Assembly: GCA_963834365.1 (NCBI GenBank)
Contig: CAWIBS010000030.1
Location: 186,001 to 250,000, forward strand
From: CAWJAP01 sp963834365
GTDB taxonomy: Bacteria > Acidobacteriota > Vicinamibacteria > Vicinamibacterales > Vicinamibacteraceae
Reading direction: 5' to 3'
Length of the DNA: 64,000 nucleotides
Translations under genes and position numbers: made by a program
Shown here: piece by piece, positions 45,798 through 55,110 of the stretch
Numbering within the stretch: the first letter of the stretch is position 1
Layout: the number at the start of each line of letters is the position of its first letter
Notes under the pieces: model-generated
Database searches by the model: none
What the model saw: the letters and a program-made list of their open reading frames with translations, nothing else
Told to the model about the DNA's origin: nothing

Positions 45798-45823
45798 TTA
45801 GCGCCACCCTGGCGGGCCCGTTG
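45798..45823. repeat. Short remnant related to the MITE-like element
   Basis: GCGCCACCCTGGCGGGCCCG followed by TTGTC matches the inner arm of the elements at 17.5 and 34.7 kb (GCGCCACCTTGGCGGGC..GTTGTC). No inverted end is visible. Confidence 0.5.
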
Positions 45824-46031
45824 TCTGGTCTGAACGTCCTGACGTTGTGAATCGTGCCTTGACCTGGCGCCGCTCGGCGTGTCGCCGGTTCCGGGCGGGC
45901 GTCCGCCGGGTTGCCGTGTCCGTCCGTCGGGGTGGCGTCGCGAGCGATGGGCCGAAGCTGCTAGGATGGCGGTTCCAGTCAGTTCTGCGGATGGCGGGTC
46001 GTTGACTCGAGCCGCACAGCTTCTCACTCAC

Positions 46032-47742
46032 GTGTCTCGATACGCACCCGCCCGACGCAACTTCCTGCGCCTTGCCGGCCTCGCCGTCGGGTCGGCGGTC
46101 GTCCCGTGGCGCGGGATCGGCTCATCGGCCTCCGCCGCCCCGGGCCCCCTCTTCACCGATGTCCCAGCGGCGACGAGCGGGATCAGCTGGGTTCACGACA
46201 ACGCGATGTCGGCCGAGCGTTATCTGCCCGAGACGTGCGGCTCCGGTTGCGCGTGGCTCGACTATGACGGCGACGGCTGGATGGACCTCTATCTGGTCAA
46301 CAGCGGGCCGAGCGACTTCTACACGCCGACGAAACCGACGCGAAACGCGTTGTATCGCAACAACCGCGACGGGACCTTCACCGACGTCACCGAGAAGGCG
46401 GGCGTACCGGGCGGGACCTTCGGGATGGGTGTCACGGTCGGCGATTACGACAACGACGGCTACGCCGACCTCTTCGTCACGGCATACGGCCGCTGCACGC
46501 TCTACAGGAACAACGGCAACGGCACGTTCACCGACGTCACGGTCAAGGCGGGGCTCGCCGCGCCGGGATGGACGACGAGCGCGGTCTGGTTCGACTACGA
46601 CAACGACGGCCGGCTCGACCTGTTCCTGTGCAGCTTCGTGGAGTTCAGCGCCAAGAACAACGTCGCGTGCGGCGACAACAAGCTTGGCCGGCGGTACTAC
46701 TGCATCCCGCGCGTCTTCAAGCCGACGCGCTCGCTGCTCTTCCACAACAACGGCGACGGCACGTTCACCGAAGTCGGCAAGGGCACCGACATCGAGCGGG
46801 CGCTGGGCAAGGCGCTTGGCGTCGTCGCGACGGACGTCAACGGCGACGGGCTCTCGGATCTGTTCGTGGCCAACGACACGGTCCAGAACTTCCTGTTCAT
46901 GAACCGCGGAAAGGGTCAGTGGGAAGAGATCGGGCTGCCCGCCGAGGTCGCCTTCAGCGCCAACGGCCAGGCGCGATCGGGCATGGGCGTGGACGCGGCG
47001 GACTTCGACCAGGACGGCCTGCAGGATCTCTTCGTCGCCAACGTCGATCAGGAGATGTTCTCGCTCTACAGGAACCGCGGCGGGGAATCGTTCACCGACG
47101 TCGCGCACGCCAACGGCGTCGCACAGGCGACGCGACTGCTCTCCGGCTGGGGGCTGAAGTTCTTCGACTTCGACAACGACGGCCAGATCGACCTGCTGCT
47201 CGCCAACGGCCACCCGGACGACATGATCGAGCAGGTACTCGACGCAAGTGAAATACAAGGAGCCGCTGCTGCTCTTCCGCAACGAGGGCGGCCGGCTGCG
47301 CGACGTCAGCAAGGGCGCAGGGCCGGCCTTCGAGCGCAGCTACCCCTCGCGCGGGCTCGCCGTCGGCGACTTCGACAACAACGGCCGGCTCGACGTCCTG
47401 GTCTCGAACAACGGCGAGGCGCCGCTGCTGCTGCGCAACACGAGCGCCGAGGGACATCACTGGCTCGGGATCACGCTGCAGGGCACGGCGTGCAACCGCG
47501 ATGCCGTCGGCGCGAAGATCGCCTGGGGGTTCGGCGGCGGGGTGCGCCGCCGGCTCAAGACCGCGGGCGGAAGCTATCTCTCCTCGCACGATCCGCGGGA
47601 GATTCTCGGCATCGGTCCAGCGGCGAAGATCGACTGGGTGGAGATCACGTGGCCGCCGCCGAGCGGCCGCGTCGAACGCATCACGAACGTCCCGATCGAT
47701 CGCTATGTGAGAATCGTCGAGGGGAAAGGAATCGCTCGGTAG
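46032..47742 (+). CDS. CRTAC1 family FG-GAP + ASPIC/UnbV protein with Tat-type signal, one frameshift
   Basis: GTG 46032 gives a compact signal with RRNFLRLAGLAVGSAVVP; an in-frame ATG at 45966 is the alternative. FTDVPAATSGISWVHDNAMS and YLPETCGSGCAWLDYDGDGW open the propeller, and NGHPDDMIEQ ends the first frame. At about 47240 one extra G (CAGGTACTCG for CAGTACTCG) shifts the frame. VKYKEPLLLFRNEGGRL and the ASPIC/UnbV end (GTACNRDAVGAKI) then continue to 47742. The stop codon is also part of the GTAG of a REP doublet. Confidence 0.85.
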
Positions 47743-47801
47743 GGCGGACCTTCAGGTCCGCCGGCGGCGACCCCGACGCCGGACCTGAAGGTCCGGCCTA
47801 C
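47739..47801. repeat. REP-like doublet, GTAG...CTAC
   Basis: GTAG, GGCGGACCTTCAGGTCCGCC, a short spacer, GCCGGACCTGAAGGTCCGGC and CTAC: two hairpins in inverted orientation. It supplies the CRTAC1 stop codon and ends 3 bases before the next start codon, so it fills the whole gap. Confidence 0.85.
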
Positions 47802-47804
47802 CGT

Positions 47805-48716
47805 ATGGTCAATCGCGAGATGAGAGCGTCGTTCTGGGACTACGTCCGCGAAGCGTTCAGCGCCCGGCCGATCGGCATGTTCGTGGCGCCGAACTGGGTG
47901 GGACTCGCCGCGGTGGGGCTGGCAGGGTATCTCCACGATCCGGGCTGGTTCGCGATTGGCGCCGGCCTCGAGCTCGGCTATCTGACCCTGCTCGCGACAC
48001 ACCCGCGGTTTCAGCGATTCGTCAGCGGCAAGCTGAGCGCGGGCGGAAGCCTCGAGGGTGAACGCCGGCTCGAGGCGCTCGTCGCGATGCTGCCCGATGC
48101 CGACAAACGGCGCTATGCGATGCTGGCGCAGCGGTGCCAGGCCATTCTCGAGCAGCAGTTCCCCGGCCAGCAGGACGCGCCCGGCTTCGCCGCGCAGAGC
48201 GACAGCCTCGGGCGGCTGACGTGGATGTACCTGCGGCTGCTCGTCACGCGCCAGGCCATCCAGCGAGTCGTGCGAGAGGGCGCGCCCGTGCGCAGTCCCG
48301 GCGATCCGCCGCCGATTCCGGGCTCGTCGGGCTCGCACCGCATCGAGCAGAAGATTGCCGACCTCGAGCGGCGCCTGCTCGACGCGTCGATGACCGACGA
48401 TCTGCGACGGTCCCTGACCAGCCAGCTCGATCTGCTGCGGCAGCGGGTCGCGCGCCGCGCCGAAGCGGACCAGAAGCTCGCGTTCCTGGACGCCGAGCTC
48501 TCGCGGATCGAGGAACAGGTGGAGCTCATTCGCGAACAGGCCGTGCTCTCGACCGATCCCGAGCACTTCTCGCAGCGGATCGACGAGATCAGCGCCACGC
48601 TCGGGTCCACCGGCCAGTGGATCGCGGAACAGCAGCAGACGCTCGGCGCGTTGGACGATCTCATTTCGGAGCCGCCGCCGCTCACGACCCAGACGCGCGC
48701 GAGGGAATTGCAATGA
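47805..48716 (+). CDS. Membrane-anchored coiled-coil protein
   Basis: 303 residues (ATG 47820 is an alternative). After a basic N-terminus come two hydrophobic segments (FVAPNWVGLAAVGLAGYL and WFAIGAGLELGYLTLLA), then a long cytoplasmic helical region with heptad character (IEQKIADLERRLLDASM, RRSLTSQLDLLRQRV, LDAELSRIEEQVELIREQA). I do not recognise a named family. The stop overlaps the AAA+ start by 4 bases, so the two are made together. Likely a membrane receptor or anchor for the ATPase. Confidence 0.75.
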   Translation: MVNREMRASFWDYVREAFSARPIGMFVAPNWVGLAAVGLAGYLHDPGWFAIGAGLELGYLTLLATHPRFQRFVSGKLSAGGSLEGERRLEALVAMLPDADKRRYAMLAQRCQAILEQQFPGQQDAPGFAAQSDSLGRLTWMYLRLLVTRQAIQRVVREGAPVRSPGDPPPIPGSSGSHRIEQKIADLERRLLDASMTDDLRRSLTSQLDLLRQRVARRAEADQKLAFLDAELSRIEEQVELIREQAVLSTDPEHFSQRIDEISATLGSTGQWIAEQQQTLGALDDLISEPPPLTTQTRARELQ

Positions 48717-50584
48717 CCGTTTTGTCGAGTTCCCTTCCCGCCTGGTCTGCACACATGCGCGACCTGTTCCGCTCGGGAGCGGTCTCGCAGTTCCTCTTGC
48801 ACGGCAACGTCTTCGACCTCGTGCCGAACGGCGACCAGTTGCTGTCGCTGAAGGCGTTCCTCGACGAGGTGATGTTCGGCAGCTACGACACGGTGCTGCA
48901 TTACGACCGCAGCCGTGGCGTGCGGGCGACCCGCGGCAACGACGACTGGTCGGCATGGCTCCGCCAGGCACTGGGAGACGCCAACCCAATCTCCTCGACG
49001 CGTGAGCCCGGCGTCGCGCTCGAACTCGTCGATCGCTACCTGCTTCGCACGCTGAACCTCGCTGCCATCCAGGCGGCGGCGCCCGCGGCGGACGCTCCGC
49101 CACCCAGTCGCCCCGCCGCCGAGTCGCCCAGTCCCCCAGTCGCCCAGTCCCCCAGTCGCCCAGCCGCCCAGTCGCCCCCCAGTCGCCCAGTCGCCCAGTC
49201 CCCCAGTCGCCCAGTCGCCCAGTCGCCCAGTCCCCCAGACGTGTAGCTGTCATCATCGACTTCGCCGAATTCGTCGTCCCGCGCGCCGACGCCGCGCAGC
49301 TCGGCGGCCCGTTCGCGGCCAACGTCGTCAAGGTCCTGGGCTGGGCCAACGATCCCGCCGTGCTCCAGGCGAACATCGTCACGGTGCTCATCACCGAAGG
49401 GCTCGCCGATCTGAACCCGCTCGTCTCCGAGAACCCGCATGCGGCCGAGGTCAAGCTGCCCCTGCCCGGCGAGGCCGAGATGGGCGAGTACATCGAGTCG
49501 CTCGCCGCAATCGCAGATGCCGGAGCTGTCCGGGCAGAGCGATCTCACGTTGCCGGTGCTCGGCCAGCGGCTGACCGGGCTGAGCCGCGTCGGCGCAAGG
49601 CGGCTCGTGGCCCTGGCGCTCAAGTCGGGCCAGCGCCTCACGTCTGACTGGGTCTCGAAGGTCAAGAAGGACCTGATCGAGTCGGAGTGCCAGGGTCTGC
49701 TCGACTTCATCGAGTCGTCGCTCACGCTGGATCACATGGCCGGCAGCGAGCCGGTGAAGGCGTGGCTCCGGGAGGACGCGGCGCTGCTCCGCAAGGGTGC
49801 GCTCCACGCGCTGCCGATGGGGTATCTCGTGGCGGGCCGGATCGGCACCGGGAAGACCTACCTGGTCCAGTGCTGGGCGGGCGAGCTCGGCATTCCGTGC
49901 GTCGTCTTCAAGAACTTCCGCGACCGATGGGTGGGCGCCACCGAGTCCAACCTGGAGAAGATCTTCGCCGTCCTCAAGGCCATCGGCCAGGTGCTCGTCT
50001 TCGTGGACGAGGCCGACCAGGCTGCCGGCAAGCGCGAGGGCGGCGACGGCGACAGCGGGCTCTCGGGCCGCGTCTACGCGATGCTCGCGAAGGAGATGTC
50101 CGACACGCGCAACCGCGGGCGCATCCTGTGGGTGTTCGCGACGTCGCGCCCGGACCTGCTCGAAGTCGATCTCAAGCGGCAGGGCCGTCTCGACGTGCAC
50201 ATCCCGCTCTTCGCACCCGAGACGCCGGAAGAGTTGACGGCCCTGTTCAAGGCAATCGCGAAGAAGCTGAAGTTCCCGCTCGCCGAGGCCGATCTCCCGC
50301 CGCTGGCCGCGCACACCGGCCTCGGCAGCAACGAGATCGAGGGCGTGCTGGTGCGCGCGCTCCGCACCTGGGAGCTACAGACGGAGCCGAAGCGCGCCCT
50401 CAAGGACCTCCTCGCCGAGGTGCTGCAAGACATCCGGCCGAGCGCGCACACGCGCAAGCTCGAATACATGGACCTCGTCGCCGTCAAGGAGTGCACGGAT
50501 GTGCGGTTCCTGCCGCCGCGCTTCCGCGACATGACACCGGAGGCGATTGAAGCCCGGATCGACGAGCTGCGGCGGTTTGTGTAA
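48713..50584 (+). CDS. AAA+ ATPase with an additional degenerate N-terminal ATPase-like domain; octamer array and two compensating frame shifts
   Basis: The N-terminal part (SGAVSQFLLHGNVFDLVP, FLDEVMFGSYDTVLHYDRS) and VAVIIDFAEFVVPRADAA look like a degenerate ATPase domain. Canonical AAA+ motifs follow: Walker A GRIGTGKTYLVQ, Walker B VLVFVDEADQ, sensor region ILWVFATSRPDLLEVDLKRQ with an arginine-finger-like R. An octamer-encoded Pro/Ser linker (49102-49239) ends in an early stop at 49246. The next 270 bases read in another frame, and the original frame resumes near 49510. About 620 residues if repaired. Coupled to the membrane coiled-coil gene, with PspA next. Confidence 0.8.
49102..49239. 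repeat. Octamer array (CCCAGTCG) inside the AAA+ gene
   Basis: About 17 units of CCCAGTCG or CCCAGTCC (reverse complement of CGACTGGG), perfectly phased except for one three-base CCC insertion. Encodes SPSRPVAQSPSRPVAQ-type sequence and then runs into a TAG. A change of one unit would move the downstream frame by two bases. Confidence 0.92.
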
Positions 50585-50586
50585 AT

Positions 50587-50676
50587 CGGGCTACGGGCTA
50601 CAGGCTGCGGGCTACAGGCCGGCCCGAAGTCGCCCTCCCCGTAGTCCGTAGCCGGAAGTCCGTAGCCGCCTTTCAC
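50587..50676. repeat. GGGCTAC/GTAGCC heptamer arrays
   Basis: GGGCTACGGGCTACAGGCTG units, then the inverse CCGTAGTCCGTAGCC units, filling much of the 192-base gap between the AAA+ and PspA genes. The opposed orientation allows a large stem. Confidence 0.8.
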
Positions 50677-50776
50677 CGGGAGCCCGCGGGCATCCACCGG
50701 GCTCCCGACCCGGCACGCCGAGTGTTTGCGGTAAACTCGGCGCCGCACTCGTCATCAATGATCGGAGAGTCTACAG

Positions 50777-51508
50777 ATGTTTTCACGCATCGGCCGGCTG
50801 TTCCGCGGCTTCCTGAGCATGTTCATCAGCGGCATCGAGGAAGCCAATCCCGAGGCGCTCATGGCGGCAGCACGCGATGACTTCCGCGCCAAGATGACGC
50901 AATACAACATCGCCCTCGCGCGCATGGCCGGCGTCGCCGAGCGCCTGAAGGGGCAGGTGAAGGGCAAGACGTCGCGGGCGCAGGATCTGGAGCGCCGCAT
51001 TCTCGCCAACCACGCCGCCGGCAACCTCGAGCTCGCCGGCACGCTCGCGCGCGAGTTGCAGGAGCTCAAGGCCGATCTGGCGACCGACGCCGAGGAGCTG
51101 AAAGAGACCGAGGAGGCCTATCAGGCGAACATGCGCCAGGCGAAGCTGGTGCAGCGTGAGTTCGAGGACAAGGTGCGCCGGCTCGAAAAGCAGCTCTCGC
51201 AGGTGCAGATCAAAGAGGCGCAGGCCGAAGCCGCTGCCGCGCTGAGCAACACCGCCTTCAAGGTCGGCGATCTGGGCGACACGCTCAAGGACGTCGAGGG
51301 CGTCCTTCAGAAGCGGTACGAGGTGTCCGCCGGGAAGGCGCGCGTCGCGAAGGACATGGTGGACATGGACACGGTCGTCGAGAAGGAGAACGAGCGCCGG
51401 GCGCTCGAGCAGAACGCGCTCGCCGAGTTCCTCGCCAGCCAGGGGATCCAGTCCGCCACGCCGGCCGCGACGACGCCGGCGGCGGAAAAACAGATGGGGC
51501 CCTCGTAG
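50777..51508 (+). CDS. PspA/IM30 family membrane-remodelling protein
   Basis: 243 residues. N-terminal amphipathic helix (FSRIGRLFRGFLSMFISGIE), then the long charged coiled coil of PspA/Vipp1 (ALMAAARDDFRAKMTQYNIA, ELQELKADLATDAEELKE). PspA forms ESCRT-III-like polymers on the inner membrane under envelope stress. The family normally works with AAA+ partners (PspF is a regulator; other systems use AAA+ enzymes), and here an AAA+ gene lies directly upstream. Confidence 0.85.
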   Translation: MFSRIGRLFRGFLSMFISGIEEANPEALMAAARDDFRAKMTQYNIALARMAGVAERLKGQVKGKTSRAQDLERRILANHAAGNLELAGTLARELQELKADLATDAEELKETEEAYQANMRQAKLVQREFEDKVRRLEKQLSQVQIKEAQAEAAAALSNTAFKVGDLGDTLKDVEGVLQKRYEVSAGKARVAKDMVDMDTVVEKENERRALEQNALAEFLASQGIQSATPAATTPAAEKQMGPS

Positions 51509-51645
51509 GCAACGACGAGGGACCAGCGACCAGCGACGAGCGCCCTCAGTGACCGAGGGCCGTTGGTGGCCTCGTAGTCGGTAGTTCGTAGTTGGTAACT
51601 TCGTACTGGTAGTTCGTAGTTCGTAGTTGGTCGCTGGTAGTTGCC
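51509..51645. repeat. GACCAGC and GTAGTTC heptamer arrays
   Basis: CGACCAGCGACGAG units followed by GGTAGTTCGTAGTTGGTA units fill the gap up to the next start codon at 51648, leaving no ordinary leader. Confidence 0.85.
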
Positions 51646-51647
51646 CC

Positions 51648-53315
51648 ATGACCCAGAAACCTTCGGGACTCACGCCGCTCGGGCGCCTGATCTCGCTGCT
51701 GATGGTCGCCGGCCTGATCGTGCTCGGTGTCTATCTCGTGAGCGACCGGTTCAAAACGAAGGATGCGCCGGCCACGAGCGGCTCGCCTTCGGGATCCGAA
51801 GGTCCGGCTCCGGCGGTCGCCGACTACAAGGCGGAAGTGCCGCGGCTCGAAGCGGCCGCGCCGTTCACGCTCAAGGACAACACGGTTCCGATCGAGATCA
51901 GCGAATACGCCGGGTATGCCGGCCTGATCGCCGCCAACGGCGGGCTCGATGCGAGCGAGAGCTCCGTCTTCTTCAAGAACCATGGCTTCAAGGTGAAGCT
52001 CACGGTCAGCGAGGACGAGAGCTGGTCCGACCTGAACACCGGCAAGATCGCCGGCTCGGTGACCACCGTGGACGTCCTGGCCGCGTACGGCCGTCAGTTT
52101 CATGCCGTGGTGCCGGCGCAGATCGGCTACTCGCGCGGCGCCGACGGCCTGATCGTCCGCAACGAGATCAAGAAGATCAACGACCTCAAGGGCAAGGTCA
52201 TCGCCACCTCGCAGTTCACCGAGGCCGACTTCTTCATGCGCTATCTCGCGCAGGAAGCCGGCCTTCAGGTCAACCCGCTGAACAGCCTCGACGCCACGCC
52301 CAGCGCCGATCGCGTCAATCTCGTCTACACCGAAGAAGGGCCGCAGGCGGGCGAGCTGTTCCTCAGCGATCTCAAATCGGGCCGCAACCGGCTGGCGGGC
52401 GCGATGACCTGGGAGCCGACGGTTTCGGAAGTCGTCGAGCAGAGCGGCGGCGTCGCGAAGGTCCTGACGACGAACAAGAATCTGCTCGTGGTCGCGGACG
52501 TGCTCGTGCTGCATCGCGGGTTCGCCGAAGCCAACCCGAAGATCGTGGACGGCCTGGTCCGCGGCCTGCTCGAGGGCAACCGCATGGTGCGTGACAACCG
52601 GGACGCGCACCTCGACACGGTGGCCCGCGCCTTCAAGTGGACGCGCGACGATGCGCGCGAGGAGCTCGGCAAGGTGCACCTCTCCAACCTGCCCGAGAGT
52701 CTCGCGTTCTTCTCGGGCGCAATCGACGCCGCCGGCAGCTTCGGCGGCATCTACCAGTCGGCTGTCCTCGCGTATGGATCGGACCTGATCAAGGATCCGC
52801 CAGACTCCGAACGCTTCCTCGACCTGCGCTCCCTGAAGGCCATCGACGCCTCCGGCGCTTTCAAGGACCAGAAGGTGGCCATCGCCCCGATCCGTTCCGG
52901 CGGCAGCGGCACCGTCGAAGGCAGTCCACTTCTGAGCAAGGACATCCGGTTCCTGTTCGAGCCCAACTCCGCGGATCTCGACATGGCGAACCAGTCGAAC
53001 CAGTCGAACCTCGAGGCGATCAAGAAGCTGCTCCAGGTGAGCCCGGGCTCGACCATCCTCCTGCGCGGCCATGTCGACAACGCGCTCGTCGAGGAGTTCC
53101 GCAAGAAGGGCGGCGAGGCCTTCGTGCGCAGCCAGGCGCTGAAGGCCATGGAACTGAGCCGCCGGCGCGCCGCCGAGATCAAGCGGACGCTGTCGGAGCG
53201 TCTGAAGGTGGACTCGCAGCGGATCGAGGTCGTTGGACGCGGCTGGGAAGAGCCCGTCTCGCCGAATTCGGAGGAGAACCGCCGCGTGGAAGTCCAGTGG
53301 TTCACGATCGAGTAG
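51648..53315 (+). CDS. Periplasmic substrate-binding-like domain fused to OmpA-like domain
   Basis: 555 residues. One N-terminal anchor helix (LISLLMVAGLIVLGVYLVS), then a periplasmic-binding fold of the NMT1/TauA type (VPIEISEYAGYAGLIAANGG, IKKINDLKGKVIATSQFTEA). The C-terminal 125 residues are OmpA-like: IRFLFEPNSADLDM, ILLRGHVDN and RIEVVGRGWEEPVSPNSEENRRVEV. Such fusions are annotated as phosphate ABC-binding/OmpA proteins, but no permease is near. It may sense a ligand and anchor to peptidoglycan next to the PspA/AAA+ pair. Confidence 0.85.
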   Translation: MTQKPSGLTPLGRLISLLMVAGLIVLGVYLVSDRFKTKDAPATSGSPSGSEGPAPAVADYKAEVPRLEAAAPFTLKDNTVPIEISEYAGYAGLIAANGGLDASESSVFFKNHGFKVKLTVSEDESWSDLNTGKIAGSVTTVDVLAAYGRQFHAVVPAQIGYSRGADGLIVRNEIKKINDLKGKVIATSQFTEADFFMRYLAQEAGLQVNPLNSLDATPSADRVNLVYTEEGPQAGELFLSDLKSGRNRLAGAMTWEPTVSEVVEQSGGVAKVLTTNKNLLVVADVLVLHRGFAEANPKIVDGLVRGLLEGNRMVRDNRDAHLDTVARAFKWTRDDAREELGKVHLSNLPESLAFFSGAIDAAGSFGGIYQSAVLAYGSDLIKDPPDSERFLDLRSLKAIDASGAFKDQKVAIAPIRSGGSGTVEGSPLLSKDIRFLFEPNSADLDMANQSNQSNLEAIKKLLQVSPGSTILLRGHVDNALVEEFRKKGGEAFVRSQALKAMELSRRRAAEIKRTLSERLKVDSQRIEVVGRGWEEPVSPNSEENRRVEVQWFTIE

Positions 53316-53414
53316 CGCCGGCCGCGCTCAGCGGCCGGCGGGTAGCCTTTGACGCTCGCCGCTGTTCAGCGACCCGGTCGGGTTGCTGGCGGCTCGCGGG
53401 CTGCGGCACGGGAT

Positions 53415-53491
53415 GTAGGAGGGCGGGGCTTCAGCCCCGCCATACGCGCACGATCGTCAATGGTCCCTGGCGGCGCGGCTGAAGCCGCGCC
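53415..53491. repeat. Pair of REP-like hairpins
   Basis: GTAG, GGCGGGGCTTCAGCCCCGCC (53422-53441) and, inverted, GGCGCGGCTGAAGCCGCGCC (53472-53491). Lies between the OmpA-fusion and amine-oxidase genes. Confidence 0.8.
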
Positions 53492-53508
53492 CTCCTGCCG
53501 AGAAATCG

Positions 53509-54975
53509 ATGCCTCATTTCTACAACGTCCTTCGTCGTCGTCACGCCAGGTCCCGGGATGGCATGACCCGCCGCGAGATGCTGCAGGCCACGCTCGCGGC
53601 GTCGGCCGGGCTGCTGTTGAGCGACTCGGTGGCGTTCGGCCAGAACAAGCCGGGCAAGCGCATTCTCGTCATTGGCGCCGGGTTCTCGGGTCTCGCCACC
53701 GCGCACGAGCTCCGCAGCGCCGGCTACGACGTCACGGTGCTCGAAGCCCGCAATCGCGTCGGCGGCCGCGTGGTCACCTTCACCGATCTCGTGCCGGGCA
53801 AGCACGTCGAGGGCGGCGGTGAGCTCATCGGCTCGAATCACCCGACCTGGGTGTCCTACGCCGAGAAGTTCAAGCTCTCCTTCCTCGACGTCACCGAAGA
53901 AGACCTCGAGTTCCCCATCGTCCTCGGCGGCAAGCGGCTGACGGGCGACGAGTCCGAGAAGCTGTGGGAGGAGATCGACGCCACGGTCAACGCGATGAAC
54001 GCTGACGCCGCAAAGGTGACCGACGCGTTCCAGCCGTGGCTCACGCCGGGCGCCGAGGCCCTCGATCGGCGGACGCTCGGATCGTGGGTGGCGGAGCTGC
54101 AGGCGTCGCCGCTCTGCAAGACGGCGATCGACGCGATGATGAGCGCCGACAACGGCGTGCGCAGCGAGTGGCAGAGCTATCTCGGCAACCTCGCCATGGT
54201 GAAGGGCGGCGGCGGCGAGAAGTTCTGGACCGACAGCGAGGTCTACCGCTGCGCCGGCGGCAATCAGTCGCTCGCCACGAGGCTGGCCGCAGCCATCGGC
54301 GCCGATCGCATCAAGCTTCGCACCATCGTCCGACGGATCGACCATGGCGCCAGCGGCGTTCGCGTGACCCTGGCGTCCGGCGAGATGCTCGGCGCCGACG
54401 ACGTGGTGCTCGCCGTGCCGCCGTCGGTCTGGAGCAAGATCGGCGTCGAGCCGGCGCTCCCCGGCCAGCTCGCGCCGCAGATGGGCACGAACGTCAAGTA
54501 CCTCATGGCGCTCCGCGGCCCGTTCTGGCGTCGCGCCGAGCTCGCGCCCGATCTGCTGAGCGACGGTCCGATCAACTGGACGTGGCACCAGACGGACGGA
54601 CAGAAGGGCGCCGGCGCGTCGATCTGCGCCTTCTCGGGCGCGACCTCCGCCGACGCCGTGCGAGAGTGGCCTGCCGCCGAACGCACGGCCAGCTACATGC
54701 GCGAGCTCGGCAAGGTCTACACCGGCCTGCGCGCCAACTTCGTGAAGAGCCGCTTCATGGACTGGCCCGGCGACGCCTGGACGAAAGCGTCCTACTCGTT
54801 CCCCGCCCCAGGCCAGGTGACGACGATGGGACCGCTGCTGCGCAATGGCGTCGGGCACGTGCACTTCGCCGGCGAGCACACCTGCTATGCGTTCGTCGGC
54901 TACATGGAGGGCGCGCTCAATTCAGGTGTCTCCCTCGCGCGCCGGCTCGCCGAGCGCGACGGGGTTACGAAGTGA
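53509..54975 (+). CDS. Tat-exported flavin monoamine oxidase-like FAD enzyme
   Basis: 488 residues. Twin-arginine signal (MTRREMLQATLAASAGLLL) starting about residue 19, which suggests the real start may be the ATG near 53563. FAD motif ILVIGAGFSGLATAHELRSAG, substrate-side GGRVVTFTDLVPGKHVEGGG and the C-terminal FAD site HFAGEHTCYAFVGYMEGALN match the amine oxidase/protoporphyrinogen-oxidase-like family. It oxidises an amine or similar substrate in the periplasm; the substrate is unknown. Confidence 0.88.
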   Translation: MPHFYNVLRRRHARSRDGMTRREMLQATLAASAGLLLSDSVAFGQNKPGKRILVIGAGFSGLATAHELRSAGYDVTVLEARNRVGGRVVTFTDLVPGKHVEGGGELIGSNHPTWVSYAEKFKLSFLDVTEEDLEFPIVLGGKRLTGDESEKLWEEIDATVNAMNADAAKVTDAFQPWLTPGAEALDRRTLGSWVAELQASPLCKTAIDAMMSADNGVRSEWQSYLGNLAMVKGGGGEKFWTDSEVYRCAGGNQSLATRLAAAIGADRIKLRTIVRRIDHGASGVRVTLASGEMLGADDVVLAVPPSVWSKIGVEPALPGQLAPQMGTNVKYLMALRGPFWRRAELAPDLLSDGPINWTWHQTDGQKGAGASICAFSGATSADAVREWPAAERTASYMRELGKVYTGLRANFVKSRFMDWPGDAWTKASYSFPAPGQVTTMGPLLRNGVGHVHFAGEHTCYAFVGYMEGALNSGVSLARRLAERDGVTK

Positions 54976-55107
54976 CAAATGACAAGTGACACGTGACGAT
55001 CGATTGCCATTTGTCACTGGTCACTGGTCGCTCGACTCGTCACTCGTCACTCGTCACTCGTCACTTGTCACTGGTCACTCGTCACTCGTCACTGGTCACT
55101 GGTAACT
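54976..55107. repeat. GTCACTG/GTCACTC heptamer array
   Basis: Over a dozen GTCACTGGTCACTCGTCACT-type units fill the 135-base gap between two genes. It starts with an inverse piece (TGACAAATGACAAGTGACAC), so it can fold on itself. Confidence 0.9.
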
Positions 55108-55110
55108 GTC

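Noticed and set aside
49102..49239. Octamer array as a CRISPR array
   Set aside because: Units are 8 bases with no spacers; there are no cas genes in the window.
49240..49520. Programmed ribosomal frameshift in the AAA+ gene
   Set aside because: No slippery heptamer or pseudoknot seen; a repeat-length change plus a second one-base indel is simpler.
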